DNA from: Chryseobacterium endalhagicum
Lineage (GTDB): Bacteria > Bacteroidota > Bacteroidia > Flavobacteriales > Weeksellaceae
Assembly: GCF_016745235.1 (NCBI RefSeq)
Contig: NZ_JAELVM010000001.1
Coordinates: 2,183,856 to 2,247,855 of the forward strand
Direction: 5' to 3'
Length of the DNA stretch: 64,000 nucleotides
The notes below the pieces were generated by a model. It was not told the DNA's origin and did not search any database. It saw nothing but the letters and a program-made list of their open reading frames with translations. Of the stretch, positions 33,246-43,759 are shown piece by piece (the first letter of the stretch is position 1; each line of letters opens with the position of its first letter). Made by a program: the position numbers and the translations under genes.

Positions 33246-33831
33246 ACTTTTGTGTTTTTTGTTCGAATTGTTGTATCACCTGTTTTTTGCTGATTAAAAA
33301 ATCAATATCGTCATAGCCGTTGATCAGGCATATTTTTTTGTAAGAATCGAGTTCGAAGGTCTCTGTTTTTCCTTTGAAACTGATGGTCTGCTGCTCCACA
33401 TCCACATCAATTTCCAGTTCAGGATCTTCCGTTATATTTTCCAGAATATATTTCAGGAATTCTTCGGAAACCTTTACAGGAAGAAGACCGTTATTCAGGG
33501 CATTCCCTTTAAAAATATCGGCAAAATAACTTGATACGATCACTTTAAAACCATAATCGGTTAAAGACCACGCTGCATGCTCCCTGCTGCTTCCGCATCC
33601 GAAATTATTTCCTGCTACCAGAATCTCTCCGCTGTATCTGGAATTATTCAGGACAAACTCCGGATTGGGCTCTCCTGAATGGATATTAAACCTCCAGTCT
33701 CTGAACAGATTTTCACCAAAGCCTTTTCTGTCAATACTTTTCAGGAATCTGGCCGGAATAATCTGGTCTGTATCTATATTTTCTGCCGGCAGCGGCACTG
33801 CCTGGGATTTTATGTGTGTTAATTTTTGCAT
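33226..33831 (-). CDS. leuD: 3-isopropylmalate dehydratase small subunit
   Basis: A 201-residue swivelling-domain subunit of isopropylmalate isomerase. It pairs with LeuC. Signatures: [19 protein letters not shown] and [16 protein letters not shown], the substrate-binding GSSREHA loop. Standard length for the bacterial LeuD1 type. Between leuC and leuB, with overlap into leuB. Confidence 0.95.
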   Translation of the reverse strand: MQKLTHIKSQAVPLPAENIDTDQIIPARFLKSIDRKGFGENLFRDWRFNIHSGEPNPEFVLNNSRYSGEILVAGNNFGCGSSREHAAWSLTDYGFKVIVSSYFADIFKGNALNNGLLPVKVSEEFLKYILENITEDPELEIDVDVEQQTISFKGKTETFELDSYKKICLINGYDDIDFLISKKQVIQQFEQKTQKYEQQLF

Positions 33832-33846
33832 TTCTCTGTACGATCT

Positions 33847-35235
33847 TTAGTTTAAGCTTTCAAAAGCTGAAATTCTTCCTTCTATAGCTGCTTTTGCAGC
33901 GGTAAGCGGACTGGCGAGAATGGTTCTTGCCCCTTGTCCCTGTCTGCCTTCAAAATTCCGGTTGGAGGTGGAAACACAGTATTCTCCTTCAGGAATTTTA
34001 TCATCATTCATTGCCAAACAGGCTGAACATCCCGGCTGTCGGATCTGAAATCCAGCCTCACTGAATATTTTGTCAAGACCTTCTTCATAAATCTGCTTTA
34101 CTACCTGCTGTGAACCCGGAACAATCAGTGCTTTCACGGTTTCTGATTTGGTTTTCCCTTTAATATACTGCGCTGCAGAACGGAAATCCTCTATCCGTGC
34201 ATTGGTACAGCTTCCGATGAATACATGATGAACGTCAATTCCTGAAACTTCCTGTCCGGCCTTTAATCCCATATATTTCAGCGCTTTTTCCTCAGATTCA
34301 TTCTGGGGAACCGGGATCACTTCATGCACAGAAATTCCCATTCCTGGATTGGTTCCGTATGTAATCATTGGAAATATATCGGCTGCATTAAAGGTTAATT
34401 CTTTGTCAAAAACAGCTCCTTTATCCGTTGGAAGCGTTTTCCAATAGGCCAGTTTATCCGTCCATTCTTCCCCTTTCGGAGCGTACGTTTTTCCTTTTAC
34501 ATAGTCGAAAGTGGTTTCATCCGGAGCAATCATTCCGCCTCTGGCACCCATTTCAATGCTCATATTGCAGACGGTCATTCTTCCTTCCATAGACATTTCT
34601 TCAAAGACATTTCCGGCATACTCACAGAAATAACCTGTTCCGCCATCCGTCCCGATTTTAGAAATAATATAGAGAATAACATCTTTAGGCTGAACATTGG
34701 GATTCAGCTTTCCACTGACGGTGATTCTCATGGACTTCGGCTTATTCAGAAGCAGGCACTGACTGGCAAAAACCTGCGCCACCTGACTCGTTCCGATCCC
34801 GAAAGCAATCGCCCCAAAAGCTCCATGAGTAGACGTATGGCTGTCTCCGCATACAATACTCATTCCCGGCTGGGTAACGCCCAGTTCAGGAGCGATAATG
34901 TGTACAATCCCCTGATATGGATGTCCCAGCCCGAATAATTCAATATTATTTTTCTTACAGTTTGCAGTCAGCTGTTCTACCTGATTTCTGGATAATTCAT
35001 CACGGATCGGCTGCTCCTGATTCAGTGTAGGAACGTTGTGATCTGCAGTGGCTACAATCTGCTTTGGTCTGAAGATGTCAAGATTTCTTGCTTCAAGTTC
35101 TGCAAACGCCTGAGGACTGGTTACTTCGTGAATCAGGTGTTTGTCAATATAAATGATTTGAGGTCCGTCCGGAACCGTGTCCACCACGTGAGCATCCCAG
35201 ACTTTATCAAAAAGTGTCTTTTTACTGTTGTCCAT
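33847..35235 (-). CDS. leuC: 3-isopropylmalate dehydratase large subunit
   Basis: A 462-residue aconitase-family [4Fe-4S] subunit. The start is ATG 35235 ([14 protein letters not shown]); an in-frame TTG two codons upstream is less likely. Motifs: [15 protein letters not shown] (cluster and substrate), [15 protein letters not shown] (Cys ligand) and [11 protein letters not shown] (two Cys ligands). Catalyses isomerisation of 2- to 3-isopropylmalate with LeuD. Downstream of leuA, upstream of leuD. Confidence 0.95.
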   Translation of the reverse strand: MDNSKKTLFDKVWDAHVVDTVPDGPQIIYIDKHLIHEVTSPQAFAELEARNLDIFRPKQIVATADHNVPTLNQEQPIRDELSRNQVEQLTANCKKNNIELFGLGHPYQGIVHIIAPELGVTQPGMSIVCGDSHTSTHGAFGAIAFGIGTSQVAQVFASQCLLLNKPKSMRITVSGKLNPNVQPKDVILYIISKIGTDGGTGYFCEYAGNVFEEMSMEGRMTVCNMSIEMGARGGMIAPDETTFDYVKGKTYAPKGEEWTDKLAYWKTLPTDKGAVFDKELTFNAADIFPMITYGTNPGMGISVHEVIPVPQNESEEKALKYMGLKAGQEVSGIDVHHVFIGSCTNARIEDFRSAAQYIKGKTKSETVKALIVPGSQQVVKQIYEEGLDKIFSEAGFQIRQPGCSACLAMNDDKIPEGEYCVSTSNRNFEGRQGQGARTILASPLTAAKAAIEGRISAFESLN

Positions 35236-35259
35236 ATTCAATTTTCCTTGATTTTATCA

Positions 35260-36423
35260 CTATCCTATTTTACGGCTGCAGGTTTCCATGATCATGTACA
35301 GATCATTATTTTTAACCTCTTTCTTTTGATCTGCCACTTTTAAAAACTCCTGGTACAAGAAATCCAGCTCGTTTTTAGTAATATCATAGCCGATATGCTT
35401 GAAACGGTAAGCCAGCGCCGAACGGCCGCTTCTCGCGGTCAGAATAATGGATGAAGCATTCACTCCCACTTCTTCAGGATCTATAATTTCATAGGTTTCC
35501 CTGTTTTTAATGACGCCGTCCTGGTGGATTCCCGAACTGTGAGCAAAAGCATTGGCGCCAACAATGGCTTTATTGGGCTGTACCGGCATTCCCATCAGAT
35601 CAGAGACCATCAGGCTCATTTCATTAAGCATCCGCGAATTAATATCCGTATGCAGATTTAAATCTTTATGCTGCTTCAGGATCATGACGACTTCTTCCAA
35701 AGCGGTATTTCCGGCTCTTTCTCCCAATCCGTTGATCGTACATTCGATCTGGCGGGCTCCGTTGATGGCTCCGGCAATTGAATTAGCTGTAGCCAGGCCC
35801 AGATCATTATGGCAGTGGCATGAAATAATTGCTTTTTCAATGCCTTTTACATTTTCTTTCAGGTATTTTATTTTCTCCCCATATTCTTCAGGAAGACAGT
35901 ATCCGGTAGTGTCCGGAATATTCAATACGGTGGCTCCGGCTTTGATCACCTCTTCACAAACCCTTGCCAGAAAGGCATTATCCGTTCTTCCTGCATCTTC
36001 AGCATAAAATTCTACGTCTTCTACATAGCTTTTGGCATATTTTACGGCATCCGCAGCACGTTCCAGGATATCTTCACGGGTTGAATTGAATTTATATTGA
36101 ATGTGAGAATCAGAAGTTCCGATTCCGGTGTGGATACGCGGTCTTTTTGCATACCTTAAAGCATCCGCAGCCACATCAATGTCCTTTTTATTGGCTCTTG
36201 TCAGTCCGCAGACTTTGGCATTTTTTACCAGTTTTGAAATTTCCGAAACAGACTCAAAATCTCCCGGACTTGAAATAGGAAAACCAGCTTCTATTACGTC
36301 AATCCCTAGCTTATCAAGCCTTTCTGCAATGATGAGCTTTTGTTTTGTATTCAGTTTACATCCGGGAACCTGTTCCCCATCCCTCAGCGTCGTATCAAAA
36401 ATTTCAATTTTTTCGGAATTCAT
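35260..36423 (-). CDS. leuA: 2-isopropylmalate synthase, short form without regulatory domain
   Basis: A 387-residue enzyme condensing 2-ketoisovalerate and acetyl-CoA. The TIM barrel is clear: [29 protein letters not shown] (metal His pair), [14 protein letters not shown] and the [14 protein letters not shown] subdomain. It ends at about residue 387, where canonical LeuA (about 500-520) continues into the leucine-binding LeuA dimer domain. Feedback inhibition by leucine through that domain is therefore absent. The operon context (leuCDB follows) supports LeuA over homocitrate synthase or citramalate synthase. Confidence 0.9.
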   Translation of the reverse strand: MNSEKIEIFDTTLRDGEQVPGCKLNTKQKLIIAERLDKLGIDVIEAGFPISSPGDFESVSEISKLVKNAKVCGLTRANKKDIDVAADALRYAKRPRIHTGIGTSDSHIQYKFNSTREDILERAADAVKYAKSYVEDVEFYAEDAGRTDNAFLARVCEEVIKAGATVLNIPDTTGYCLPEEYGEKIKYLKENVKGIEKAIISCHCHNDLGLATANSIAGAINGARQIECTINGLGERAGNTALEEVVMILKQHKDLNLHTDINSRMLNEMSLMVSDLMGMPVQPNKAIVGANAFAHSSGIHQDGVIKNRETYEIIDPEEVGVNASSIILTARSGRSALAYRFKHIGYDITKNELDFLYQEFLKVADQKKEVKNNDLYMIMETCSRKIG

Positions 36424-36569
36424 AATGAAGTTTTTTACTTAATTTTGATCAAAACTACTGCTTCCGATATTTTTACGTTTTCATATCTTCTGAAAATTAC
36501 AATATTCAACAAGTGGAAAAATTACCATATTTATTTAATAATCAATAATTTACATTTTACAAATTTACA

Positions 36570-38114
36570 ATGGCAGAATTGCAGAAAGATTTTTTGTTTG
36601 TACTGATCAAGTCATTAACCACTTCTGAAAAACGGCAGTTCAGACTGTATGTGAACCGTCTCGGGATTAATGTGGATGCTAAATTTCTGCTCCTTTTCTC
36701 GGAACTGGACAAGATGAATGAATATCATGAACAGATCATTATTGAGAAAAAAATTTCAACAAAACAGCAGCTTTCCAACCTGAAAGCTCATCTTTATAAA
36801 CAAATCCTGGTAAGTCTCCGGATGAATCCCAGCCATCAGAATTACAGGATACAGCTTCGGGAACAGCTTGATTTTGCTACGATTCTTTATCAGAAAGGAC
36901 TTTACAAGCAGGCATTAAAAATACTGGACAAAACCAAACAGTCTGCCCTGGAACTGGATGAAAAAAGCATTGCTTCGGAAATCATCGATCTTGAAAAAGT
37001 CATTGAATCACAGTTTATTACGAGGAGTATTAAAGGACGTGCCGATGAACTGATCATGCAGTCTACGGAGATCAGCAAACAGAATCATTATGCAACGGAG
37101 CTTTCCAATCTTTCCCTGAAATTATACAGTGAAATGCTGACGCATGGCTATGTCAATAATGATGACGACCGGGAAAAGGTTCTGGAACTGTTCAATGGGG
37201 AAATTCAAAAGATCAAACTTGAAAAACTGAATTTTACAGAGAAGTTGTGGTATTTTAAAGCACATGTCTGGAAAAACCAGCTGCTTCAGGATTATAAATA
37301 TACGCTGAAATATGCTCATCAATGGGTAGAACTTTTCCATAAAAACCCTGAAATGATCATCAGCCATCCCGTATGGTATATCAAAGGAAATACGTACCTG
37401 CTGAAGATTTTGTTTTTGTATGGAAATATTGATATCCTGGAAGAACATTTTGAGAATTTCAATACCATGGTGAGTTCCCAGAATTTTGCCCAGAATGAAA
37501 ACCTTCAGGCTTTAATTTTCCTTACCCATTACAATACTTTAATGAATATTCATTTTGTGAAGGGTGAATTTTTCACCGGTACCAAGCTTATTCCTGAAAT
37601 TGAAATGAAGATGGAAAGACTTCGGGAAAGAATTGACGAGCACCACTTTATGATCCTTTATCTCAAAATGGCTGCCATGTTTTTCGGAAGCAAAATGTTT
37701 GATAAATCCATCGAATATTCTATGAAAGTGGTTGAGTGCAAAGGCAATGTTCAGGAGGATCTTCTGTTTCATACGCGGATTCTTATTTTAATGGCAAAAT
37801 ATGAATCGGGGAATGATGAAGACTATGATGAATTCATCACTTCTACCCGGAAGTTTGCCCGAAAAATGAAAAAACCTGAAGCATTTCATTTTGAAAGCAT
37901 AGAGTTTTTCAAAAACATTAATAACGTGGTATTGGATCAGCACCAGAAAGCTTTTGAGGCTTTTGATGAAGTCCTTGAAGAATTTTCTAAAAATGAATAT
38001 TACAGGAGGTCACTGTTCTATATTGACATCCATGGCTGGGTAAAATCTAAGATAAGGAATGTAGATGTTATAGAGATTATCAAGCAGAAAGTGAGGTATA
38101 AGAGGAAGAATTAG
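36570..38114 (+). CDS. conserved alpha-helical (TPR-like) protein of unknown function
   Basis: A 514-residue cytoplasmic protein (no signal peptide or membrane segments), almost wholly alpha-helical with TPR-like repeats, for example FATILYQKGLYKQALKILDK and FLYGNIDILEEHFENFN. The N-terminal 90 residues (LIKSLTTSEKRQFRLYVNRL) form a distinct block typical of a Bacteroidota-specific hypothetical family. No catalytic motif seen. Divergent from leuA, monocistronic, with a GGTGACT hairpin acting as terminator directly after the stop. Confidence 0.8.
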   Translation: MAELQKDFLFVLIKSLTTSEKRQFRLYVNRLGINVDAKFLLLFSELDKMNEYHEQIIIEKKISTKQQLSNLKAHLYKQILVSLRMNPSHQNYRIQLREQLDFATILYQKGLYKQALKILDKTKQSALELDEKSIASEIIDLEKVIESQFITRSIKGRADELIMQSTEISKQNHYATELSNLSLKLYSEMLTHGYVNNDDDREKVLELFNGEIQKIKLEKLNFTEKLWYFKAHVWKNQLLQDYKYTLKYAHQWVELFHKNPEMIISHPVWYIKGNTYLLKILFLYGNIDILEEHFENFNTMVSSQNFAQNENLQALIFLTHYNTLMNIHFVKGEFFTGTKLIPEIEMKMERLRERIDEHHFMILYLKMAAMFFGSKMFDKSIEYSMKVVECKGNVQEDLLFHTRILILMAKYESGNDEDYDEFITSTRKFARKMKKPEAFHFESIEFFKNINNVVLDQHQKAFEAFDEVLEEFSKNEYYRRSLFYIDIHGWVKSKIRNVDVIEIIKQKVRYKRKN

Positions 38115-38160
38115 AAAACGGTTGGTGACTTCGGGAGCCTCAGTCACCAACCGTTTTTTT
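38115..38160 (+). terminator. Terminator formed by GGTGRCT hairpin repeat, copy 2
   Basis: AAAACGGTTGGTGACT (38115-38130), 11-base loop TCGGGAGCCTC, AGTCACCAACCGTTTT (38142-38157), more T. A repeat-family hairpin placed as an intrinsic terminator. Confidence 0.85.
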
Positions 38161-38200
38161 TATATTCTATCCAGAATAAAATTAGTTTATAATAAGTCCC

Positions 38201-38229
38201 TTGGTGGCCTCAGGTGCCTCAGCCACCAA
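38201..38229 (+). repeat. GGTGGCT hairpin repeat, copy 3
   Basis: TTGGTGGC (38201-38208) and GCCACCAA (38222-38229) around CTCAGGTGCCTCA. Confidence 0.7.
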
Positions 38230-38277
38230 TTGGAATGCCAGTTATTCGCTGGAATATTCATTTGAAATACAGCATAA

Positions 38278-38306
38278 TGGTGGCTGAGGGACCCGAAGCC
38301 ATCATC
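38278..38306 (-). repeat. GGTGGCT hairpin repeat, copy 4 (inverted), at the 3' end of the dipeptidase gene
   Basis: On the minus strand: TGATGGCT, loop TCGGGTCCCTC, AGCCACCA. It sits directly after the M19 dipeptidase stop and may terminate it. Confidence 0.7.
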
Positions 38307-38308
38307 CT

Positions 38309-39283
38309 CTATAGTTTAATCCTTTCCATAAAGTCCAGAACATTCTTATGGCTTATCTTCTCCATGATTTCAGGGGAAAACTCCTGTTCAATCTTATTGT
38401 TGATGGCATTGAAAGACGAAGCGTCGTCGTAGCCATCAAAGAAAATAGGATGGCGGGATTTATCCGGATGGTTTTTGCAGAAGAAGAAATCTGCTCCGTA
38501 AGCCACGGCATCTATCCCACCCAGATCCAGTCCGTACTGAATATGTTCAAATAATAATTCCGGGTTTTTATCATCCACGCAGTTTCTGATAAAGTTGACC
38601 CCGATGAGACCTTTTCTTCTGATCACTTCTTTGGCCAGTTCATCAGGAAGGTTTCTGTTTTTATCATGAATACTCCTGTAATTGGAATGGCTTGCTATAA
38701 TGGGAATACTGTAGTTTTTCTGGTCTACATAATTAAGAATTCCATACGCAAGCTGATCACTGGTATGGGCAAGGTCAATCGGTATATTTTTATCTGAAAT
38801 ATAATCAAGCAGTACTTTTCCATCCTCTTTCAGCCCGGCTGTAGAATTATTTCCTCCTCCAAAACGGTTTTCAGTATGGTGTGTGATTCCTATGTAAAAA
38901 ATCTTCTGTGTTTTTTCGATGATCGCTTCCAGCTTTTTGAATCCGGAATCAAGTGCTTCATCCTCTCCACAAAAACCGGATGCATTTTCAATAGAAGCTA
39001 TAACGCCTACTCTGTTTTCATTCTCAGGATTTTTATAGTTTTCGCCCTCAAATAAAAAGAAATTTTCATTTTTTAATAAATCTGAGAACAGTTCACTCTG
39101 CTTTGCTGCATCTGCCGTACTGTTGCCACCTGTTGCAGAATAAATCGCCATCACCTGCAGCTTTACATTACCTTCTTTTAAAAAAGGAAGCGAACATCCC
39201 AATTCTCTGTCATCAATTTTTGCAGCCGGATCCAATAAATAGCATAAGAGGTCGCAGTGCAGATCAATATTAAAATTTTTCAT
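38309..39283 (-). CDS. membrane-dipeptidase-like peptidase (M19 family)
   Basis: A 324-residue M19 renal-dipeptidase-like zinc hydrolase acting on dipeptides. NIDLHCDLLCYLL gives the H-x-D metal pair; GVIASIENASGF holds the bridging acidic residue; PIDLAHTSD and PIIASHSNYRSIHDKNRNLP supply further His ligands. No signal peptide, so cytoplasmic, as for other bacterial M19 proteins. Monocistronic. Substrate (L-Xaa-Xaa or D,L-dipeptide) cannot be told. Confidence 0.88.
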   Translation of the reverse strand: MKNFNIDLHCDLLCYLLDPAAKIDDRELGCSLPFLKEGNVKLQVMAIYSATGGNSTADAAKQSELFSDLLKNENFFLFEGENYKNPENENRVGVIASIENASGFCGEDEALDSGFKKLEAIIEKTQKIFYIGITHHTENRFGGGNNSTAGLKEDGKVLLDYISDKNIPIDLAHTSDQLAYGILNYVDQKNYSIPIIASHSNYRSIHDKNRNLPDELAKEVIRRKGLIGVNFIRNCVDDKNPELLFEHIQYGLDLGGIDAVAYGADFFFCKNHPDKSRHPIFFDGYDDASSFNAINNKIEQEFSPEIMEKISHKNVLDFMERIKL

Positions 39284-39496
39284 ATGGTACTATTATCATT
39301 TCTTCTTTAAATTACTGGGTTCATTATAGATAAACAGCCTGCTCTCACAGCATTTTACTGTAAAAAAAAATATTTTTCTTAAAAAAAACAGGAGTTAAGA
39401 CGAATTTATTTAAAATCACAAATCTCATTTTCAAGATTCAACAGCAATTCTTATTTCAAATATAGTTTAAATATAGCATATTAACTAAAAAATGCG

Positions 39497-39504
39497 TATT
39501 TTTG
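39497..39504 (+). promoter_or_regulatory. -7 box of thrS
   Basis: TATTTTTG, 25 bp before the ATG; no clear -33. Confidence 0.4.
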
Positions 39505-39528
39505 CATCTTAAAATTTCTTAGTAAACA

Positions 39529-41448
39529 ATGATAAAAATTACACTTCCAGACAATAGTGTCAAAGAATTCGAGGGAGAAGTTACTCCGCTTGATGTGGCA
39601 AAATCTATCAGCGAGGGATTGGCTAGAAATACCATTTCCGCAGTTGTAAACGGCAAACAAGTAGAAACCACCACACCTATAACGACGGATTCAACGGTAC
39701 AATTGTTGACATGGAATGATGATCTTGGAAAGAAAGCTTTCTGGCATTCTTCTGCCCACTTGCTGGCGCAGGCTATCCTTGAATTTTATCCTGATGCTAA
39801 GCTTACCATCGGACCTGCTATTGAAAGCGGATTCTATTATGATGTAGATTTCGGAGACGAAAGTTTATCTGAAAAAGATTTTGAGAAGATTGAAAAGAAA
39901 GTTTTGGAAAACGCCAAAAAAGGTTCAACATTCTCTTTATACCCTGTCTCTAAAGAAGAAGCATTAAAAACATATGCAGATAACCCTTACAAAGTAGAGC
40001 TTATCTCTAATCTGAATGATGGAGAGATCACTTTTGTAACTCACGATAATTTCACGGATTTATGCCGTGGAGGACACATTCCTAACACAGGAATTGTGAA
40101 GGCAGTTAAAATTTTGAATGCAGCCGGAGCTTACTGGAGAGGAAATGAAAAAAATCCTCAGCTGACAAGAGTGTACGGTATTTCTTTCCCTAAACAGAAA
40201 GAACTTACTGAATATCTTGAAAGACTTGAAGAAGCTAAAAGAAGAGACCACAGAAAACTGGGTAAAGAACTTGGAATTTTTGCATTCTCTGAAAAAGTAG
40301 GTGCAGGTCTTCCACTATGGCTGCCAAAGGGTACTGCTTTAAGAAGAAAATTAGAGAATTTCCTTTCTGATGCTCAGAAAAAAGGAGGTTATGAATTTGT
40401 AATGTCTCCGCATATCGGGTCAAAAGAACTGTATGTAACTTCAGGACACTGGGATAAATACGGTGCAGACAGCTTCCAGCCGATTAAAACTCCAAATGAA
40501 GGAGAAGAATTCATGCTAAAGCCTATGAACTGCCCTCACCACTGTGAAATCTACAAGACTTCACAATGGAGCTACAGAGATCTTCCGAAGAGATATGCAG
40601 AATTCGGTACGGTTTACAGATATGAGCAAAGTGGAGAGCTTCACGGACTGACAAGAGTGCGTGGATTTACTCAGGATGATGCCCACCTTTTCTGTACTCC
40701 GGATCAGCTTTCTGAGGAATTTGAAAAAGTAATTGATTTAACATTATATGTGTTCAAATCATTAGGTTTTGAAGATTTTGTGACTCAGGTTTCATTGAGA
40801 GATCCTGATAACAGAGAAAAATATATCGGTTCTGATGAAAATTGGGAAAAAGCCGAAAATGCCATCATCAATGCGGCAGAGAAAAAAGGATTGAAGACTA
40901 TTGTGGAATACGGTGAAGCTGCATTCTACGGTCCGAAGCTGGATTTCATGGTGAAAGATGCTTTAGGAAGAAAATGGCAGCTGGGAACCATCCAGGTAGA
41001 TTATAATTTACCGGAAAGGTTTGATCTTCACTACATCGGAAACGATAACGAGAAGCACAGACCGGTGATGATCCACAGAGCACCATTTGGTTCTATGGAG
41101 CGTTTTATCGCGATCCTGCTTGAGAATACTGCCGGTGATTTCCCGTTATGGCTGAGTCCGGATCAGTTTATTATTCTACCGATCAGTGAAAAATATGTAG
41201 ATTATTCAAAAAAAGTTTCACAATTTTTGGAAAATCACGATATTAGCGGTCTGATTGATGACAGAAATGAGAAGACCGGGAAAAAGATCCGTGATGCGGA
41301 ATTGAAGAAAATCCCGTTCATGCTGGTTGTAGGTGAAAATGAGGAGAAAGAAGGCACAATTTCTGTAAGAAGACGTGGTGAAGGTGACTTAGGTGTCATG
41401 AATATGGAAGATTTTGTTGCTTACTTTAAAAAGGAGGCTGCGATATAA
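39529..41448 (+). CDS. thrS: threonyl-tRNA synthetase
   Basis: A 639-residue class II aminoacyl-tRNA synthetase. Domains in order: TGS (1-62), editing/second additional domain (about 63-225, with [10 protein letters not shown] and CRGGHIP), catalytic core (about 240-535; motif 2 [20 protein letters not shown]; zinc-site [10 protein letters not shown] and later H residues; motif 3 [13 protein letters not shown]) and anticodon-binding domain (about 540-639). Full-length and normal. infC follows after a 134-bp gap, as in many bacteria. Confidence 0.97.
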   Translation: MIKITLPDNSVKEFEGEVTPLDVAKSISEGLARNTISAVVNGKQVETTTPITTDSTVQLLTWNDDLGKKAFWHSSAHLLAQAILEFYPDAKLTIGPAIESGFYYDVDFGDESLSEKDFEKIEKKVLENAKKGSTFSLYPVSKEEALKTYADNPYKVELISNLNDGEITFVTHDNFTDLCRGGHIPNTGIVKAVKILNAAGAYWRGNEKNPQLTRVYGISFPKQKELTEYLERLEEAKRRDHRKLGKELGIFAFSEKVGAGLPLWLPKGTALRRKLENFLSDAQKKGGYEFVMSPHIGSKELYVTSGHWDKYGADSFQPIKTPNEGEEFMLKPMNCPHHCEIYKTSQWSYRDLPKRYAEFGTVYRYEQSGELHGLTRVRGFTQDDAHLFCTPDQLSEEFEKVIDLTLYVFKSLGFEDFVTQVSLRDPDNREKYIGSDENWEKAENAIINAAEKKGLKTIVEYGEAAFYGPKLDFMVKDALGRKWQLGTIQVDYNLPERFDLHYIGNDNEKHRPVMIHRAPFGSMERFIAILLENTAGDFPLWLSPDQFIILPISEKYVDYSKKVSQFLENHDISGLIDDRNEKTGKKIRDAELKKIPFMLVVGENEEKEGTISVRRRGEGDLGVMNMEDFVAYFKKEAAI

Positions 41449-41454
41449 AAAACA

Positions 41455-41545
41455 TTAAAAGATTGAAGAATTAAAAAGATTGAAAAATTGCTAAACGCAC
41501 ATTAATCTTTAAATGATTAAATTTTTAAATCTTTAATTTTAGAAA
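41455..41545. repeat. AT-rich inverted repeat between thrS and infC
   Basis: GAATTAAAAAGATTGAAAAA (about 41467) is mirrored by AATTTTTAAATCTTTAATTT (about 41518). It could form a long weak stem in the thrS-infC spacer; similar low-complexity sequences are frequent intergenically. Confidence 0.45.
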
Positions 41546-41582
41546 AAATAGATAAGTAATTAACCAATAAAATTATAATACA

Positions 41583-42143
41583 ATAGCACAAAGATTTAAC
41601 AACAGGGGCCCACAGAGACGTCCGGTACAGGAGGACTTACACTTGATCAACGATAAAATTCGTGTGAGAGAGCTTCGTTTGGTGGGCGATAACGTAGAGC
41701 CGGGAGTTTATCCGATTGACAAAGCAAGACAACTTGCCACAGAGCAGGAACTTGATCTGGTAGTAATCTCCGATAAGGCTGAGCCTTTCATTGCAAGAAT
41801 ATTAGACTATAAAAAGTTTTTATACGAGCAAAAGAAAAAGCAGAAGGAACTAAAAGCCAAGCAGGTAAAAGTGGTTGTAAAAGAGATCCGTTTCGGACCT
41901 CAGACTGATGATCACGATTATGAATTTAAGAAGAAGCATGCTGAAAAGTTTCTTGAAGAAGGTTCAAAATTGAAAACCTACGTATTTTTTAAAGGACGTT
42001 CAATTATCTTTAAAGATCAGGGAGAAATCTTACTTTTAAAACTGGCTCAGGAATTGGAGCACGTTGGAAAGGTAGATCAGCTTCCTAAACTTGAAGGAAA
42101 GAGAATGATCATGATGATGAGTCCTAAAAAACCAGCTAAATAG
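41583..42143 (+). CDS. infC: translation initiation factor IF-3 (probable AUA start)
   Basis: IF-3 prevents premature subunit joining and checks start codons. The coding frame is open from 41571; an ATA at 41583 would give [20 protein letters not shown] followed by [17 protein letters not shown]. This N-terminal extension is of the length and type usual in IF-3, while beginning at the TTG at 41643 would remove it. No ATG/GTG/TTG occurs in this 20-codon stretch, so a non-canonical AUA start, comparable to the AUU of E. coli infC, is proposed (186 residues). The core is standard: [33 protein letters not shown] and [12 protein letters not shown]. Confidence 0.88.
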   Translation: MAQRFNNRGPQRRPVQEDLHLINDKIRVRELRLVGDNVEPGVYPIDKARQLATEQELDLVVISDKAEPFIARILDYKKFLYEQKKKQKELKAKQVKVVVKEIRFGPQTDDHDYEFKKKHAEKFLEEGSKLKTYVFFKGRSIIFKDQGEILLLKLAQELEHVGKVDQLPKLEGKRMIMMMSPKKPAK

Positions 42144-42178
42144 TTTTAACAGACATAGCGTCTGTTTCCTATATATAA

Positions 42179-42206
42179 AACCTCAAATTACTTTGAGGTT
42201 TTTTAT
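42179..42206 (+). terminator. Terminator after infC
   Basis: AACCTCAAA (42179-42187), TTAC loop, TTTGAGGTT (42192-42200), then TTTTA. Confidence 0.88.
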
Positions 42207-42340
42207 TTTTTTATAGATTCCTAGTTTCCTTTAATGATAAAAGAGCGGGCTTATTTCTTTAACGCAAAGTTTGATCTTGACAGTGAATATTTTGAAAGAT
42301 GCAAAGAGTAAATCAATTGTATCGATTTATTGAGACCCCA

Positions 42341-42373
42341 AACCGTGTCAAGGTTTTGAACCTTGACACGGTT
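42341..42373. repeat. CCGTGTCAAGG palindromic repeat, copy 1
   Basis: AACCGTGTCAAGGTT (42341-42355), TTG, AACCTTGACACGGTT (42359-42373): perfect 15-bp arms. Other copies at 49262 and 59366. Confidence 0.9.
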
Positions 42374-42749
42374 AAAAAATCGCAAATTAGGCCCAGTGAT
42401 GTAAACTACTTTTAGAAATTCAAGCATAGATCACTTGCATTGATTTAGCTAAGCAACATTTTATTCACTTATACTAAAACAATAAAAATCAGCGAAAAGC
42501 TCTTTTTGGAATAAAAAATGATACATAAAGAATACAACTCGCTGAAAAACTGATACTCATCTTTCGAAATTTGATTAAAGTGAAATATTTTGAAAGAAAT
42601 CGGCTTCTTAAAAAAGTAATTCAGAATTTTAAATTATCATTAAATATTATCTTACATCAATATCCATTGAAAGATATAAGCATACATTTGTATTGTAAAT
42701 AACAAACAACAACATTCATTGTATTATTAATAACTTAAACAGGAAAACT

Positions 42750-43571
42750 ATGAGCACACTTACATTAAAAGACGGAACAGAAATTTATTACAAAGACTGG
42801 GGAAAAGGACAGCCTGTATTTTTTCATCACGGATGGCCGTTATCCAGCGATGACTGGGATGCGCAGATGTTGTTCTTTTTAGAGAAAGGTTACAGAGTGA
42901 TTGCCCACGACAGAAGAGGTCACGGAAGATCTGAGCAGACTCCGGAAGGACACAATATGGATACGTATGCATCAGATGTTGACGAAATTGTAACCGCATT
43001 GAACCTTACAGACGTAATCCACGTAGGACATTCTACAGGGGGCGGTGAAGTGATCCGGTATGTGGCACAGCACGGAAAAGGAAGAGTGGCAAAAGCCGTT
43101 TTGATAAGTGCCGTGACTCCCATTATGGTTAAAAACGAAAACAATCCGGATGGGGTTCCTATTTCTGTTTTCGATGATATCCGTAACAATACTGCCAACC
43201 ACAGACAACAATTCTATATCGACATCACCTTCCCTTTTTACGGGTACAACAGAGAAGGCGCTAAAATTTCTGAAGGCATCCAGAGAAACTGGTGGAGACA
43301 GGGAATGATGGGATCTATCAAAGCTCATTACGACTGTGTCAAAGCTTTTTCTGAAACCGATTTTACAGAAGATCTTAAAAATACCGATGTTCCTGTTTTG
43401 GTGCTGCATGGTGAAGATGACCAGATTGTTCCTTTTGAAACGACCGGTAAAGTGGCCGCTACCCTTCTTAAAAACGGAAAATTAATTTCCTATCCAGGAT
43501 TTCCGCATGGAATGCCTACGACTGAAGCTGAAACGATCAACAAAGATCTTTTATCATTTTTTCAGTCATAA
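42750..43571 (+). CDS. alpha/beta hydrolase (chloroperoxidase/arylesterase-like)
   Basis: A 273-residue cytoplasmic alpha/beta hydrolase of the cofactor-free haloperoxidase/arylesterase branch. The nucleophile is Ser95 in VGHSTGGGE, acid Asp224 in LHGEDDQIVP, base His253 in GFPHGMPTTEA; oxyanion region HHGWPLSSDDWD. Natural reaction probably ester or lactone hydrolysis (perhydrolysis gives the haloperoxidase assay activity). It lies in a segment separating infC from rpmI and is followed by its own terminator. Confidence 0.9.
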   Translation: MSTLTLKDGTEIYYKDWGKGQPVFFHHGWPLSSDDWDAQMLFFLEKGYRVIAHDRRGHGRSEQTPEGHNMDTYASDVDEIVTALNLTDVIHVGHSTGGGEVIRYVAQHGKGRVAKAVLISAVTPIMVKNENNPDGVPISVFDDIRNNTANHRQQFYIDITFPFYGYNREGAKISEGIQRNWWRQGMMGSIKAHYDCVKAFSETDFTEDLKNTDVPVLVLHGEDDQIVPFETTGKVAATLLKNGKLISYPGFPHGMPTTEAETINKDLLSFFQS

Positions 43572-43593
43572 ATAATTTGTATTAAAATATTTT

Positions 43594-43623
43594 AAAGCCG
43601 TCATGCAAAACAATGACGGCTTT
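43594..43623 (+). terminator. Terminator after the hydrolase gene
   Basis: AAAGCCGTCAT (43594-43604) and ATGACGGCTTT (43613-43623), 8-base loop. Confidence 0.88.
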
Positions 43624-43709
43624 AAATTTAAAAACACCATAAAGTGTCTTATATTTATTTGTAAAACACCATTAATAAAGGGTTTGTTCACAACTATTTA
43701 ATCTCATAC

Positions 43710-43740
43710 TTGTGATTTAATACTGTAATTACTATATTTG
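43710..43740 (+). promoter_or_regulatory. Promoter of the bulb-lectin lipoprotein gene
   Basis: TTG at 43710-43712, 20 bp, TATATTTG at 43733-43740, 19 bp before the ATG. Confidence 0.65.
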
Positions 43741-43759
43741 CAGCATTAATTTATAACCT

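Larger units (their letters stand above)
42144..42749. other. Intergenic region between infC and the inserted hydrolase gene
   Basis: About 600 bp without a gene. Contents: infC terminator, CAAAG-rich repeat (42258-42310; CTTTAACGCAAAGTTTGATC, GATGCAAAGAG), the 33-bp palindrome at 42341, and AT-rich DNA with a TACATTTG -7-like box at 42683-42690 for the hydrolase. Confidence 0.6.

Noticed and set aside
36424..36569. Leucine leader peptide upstream of leuA
   Set aside because: No short frame rich in leucine followed by a terminator was found in the 146-bp spacer.
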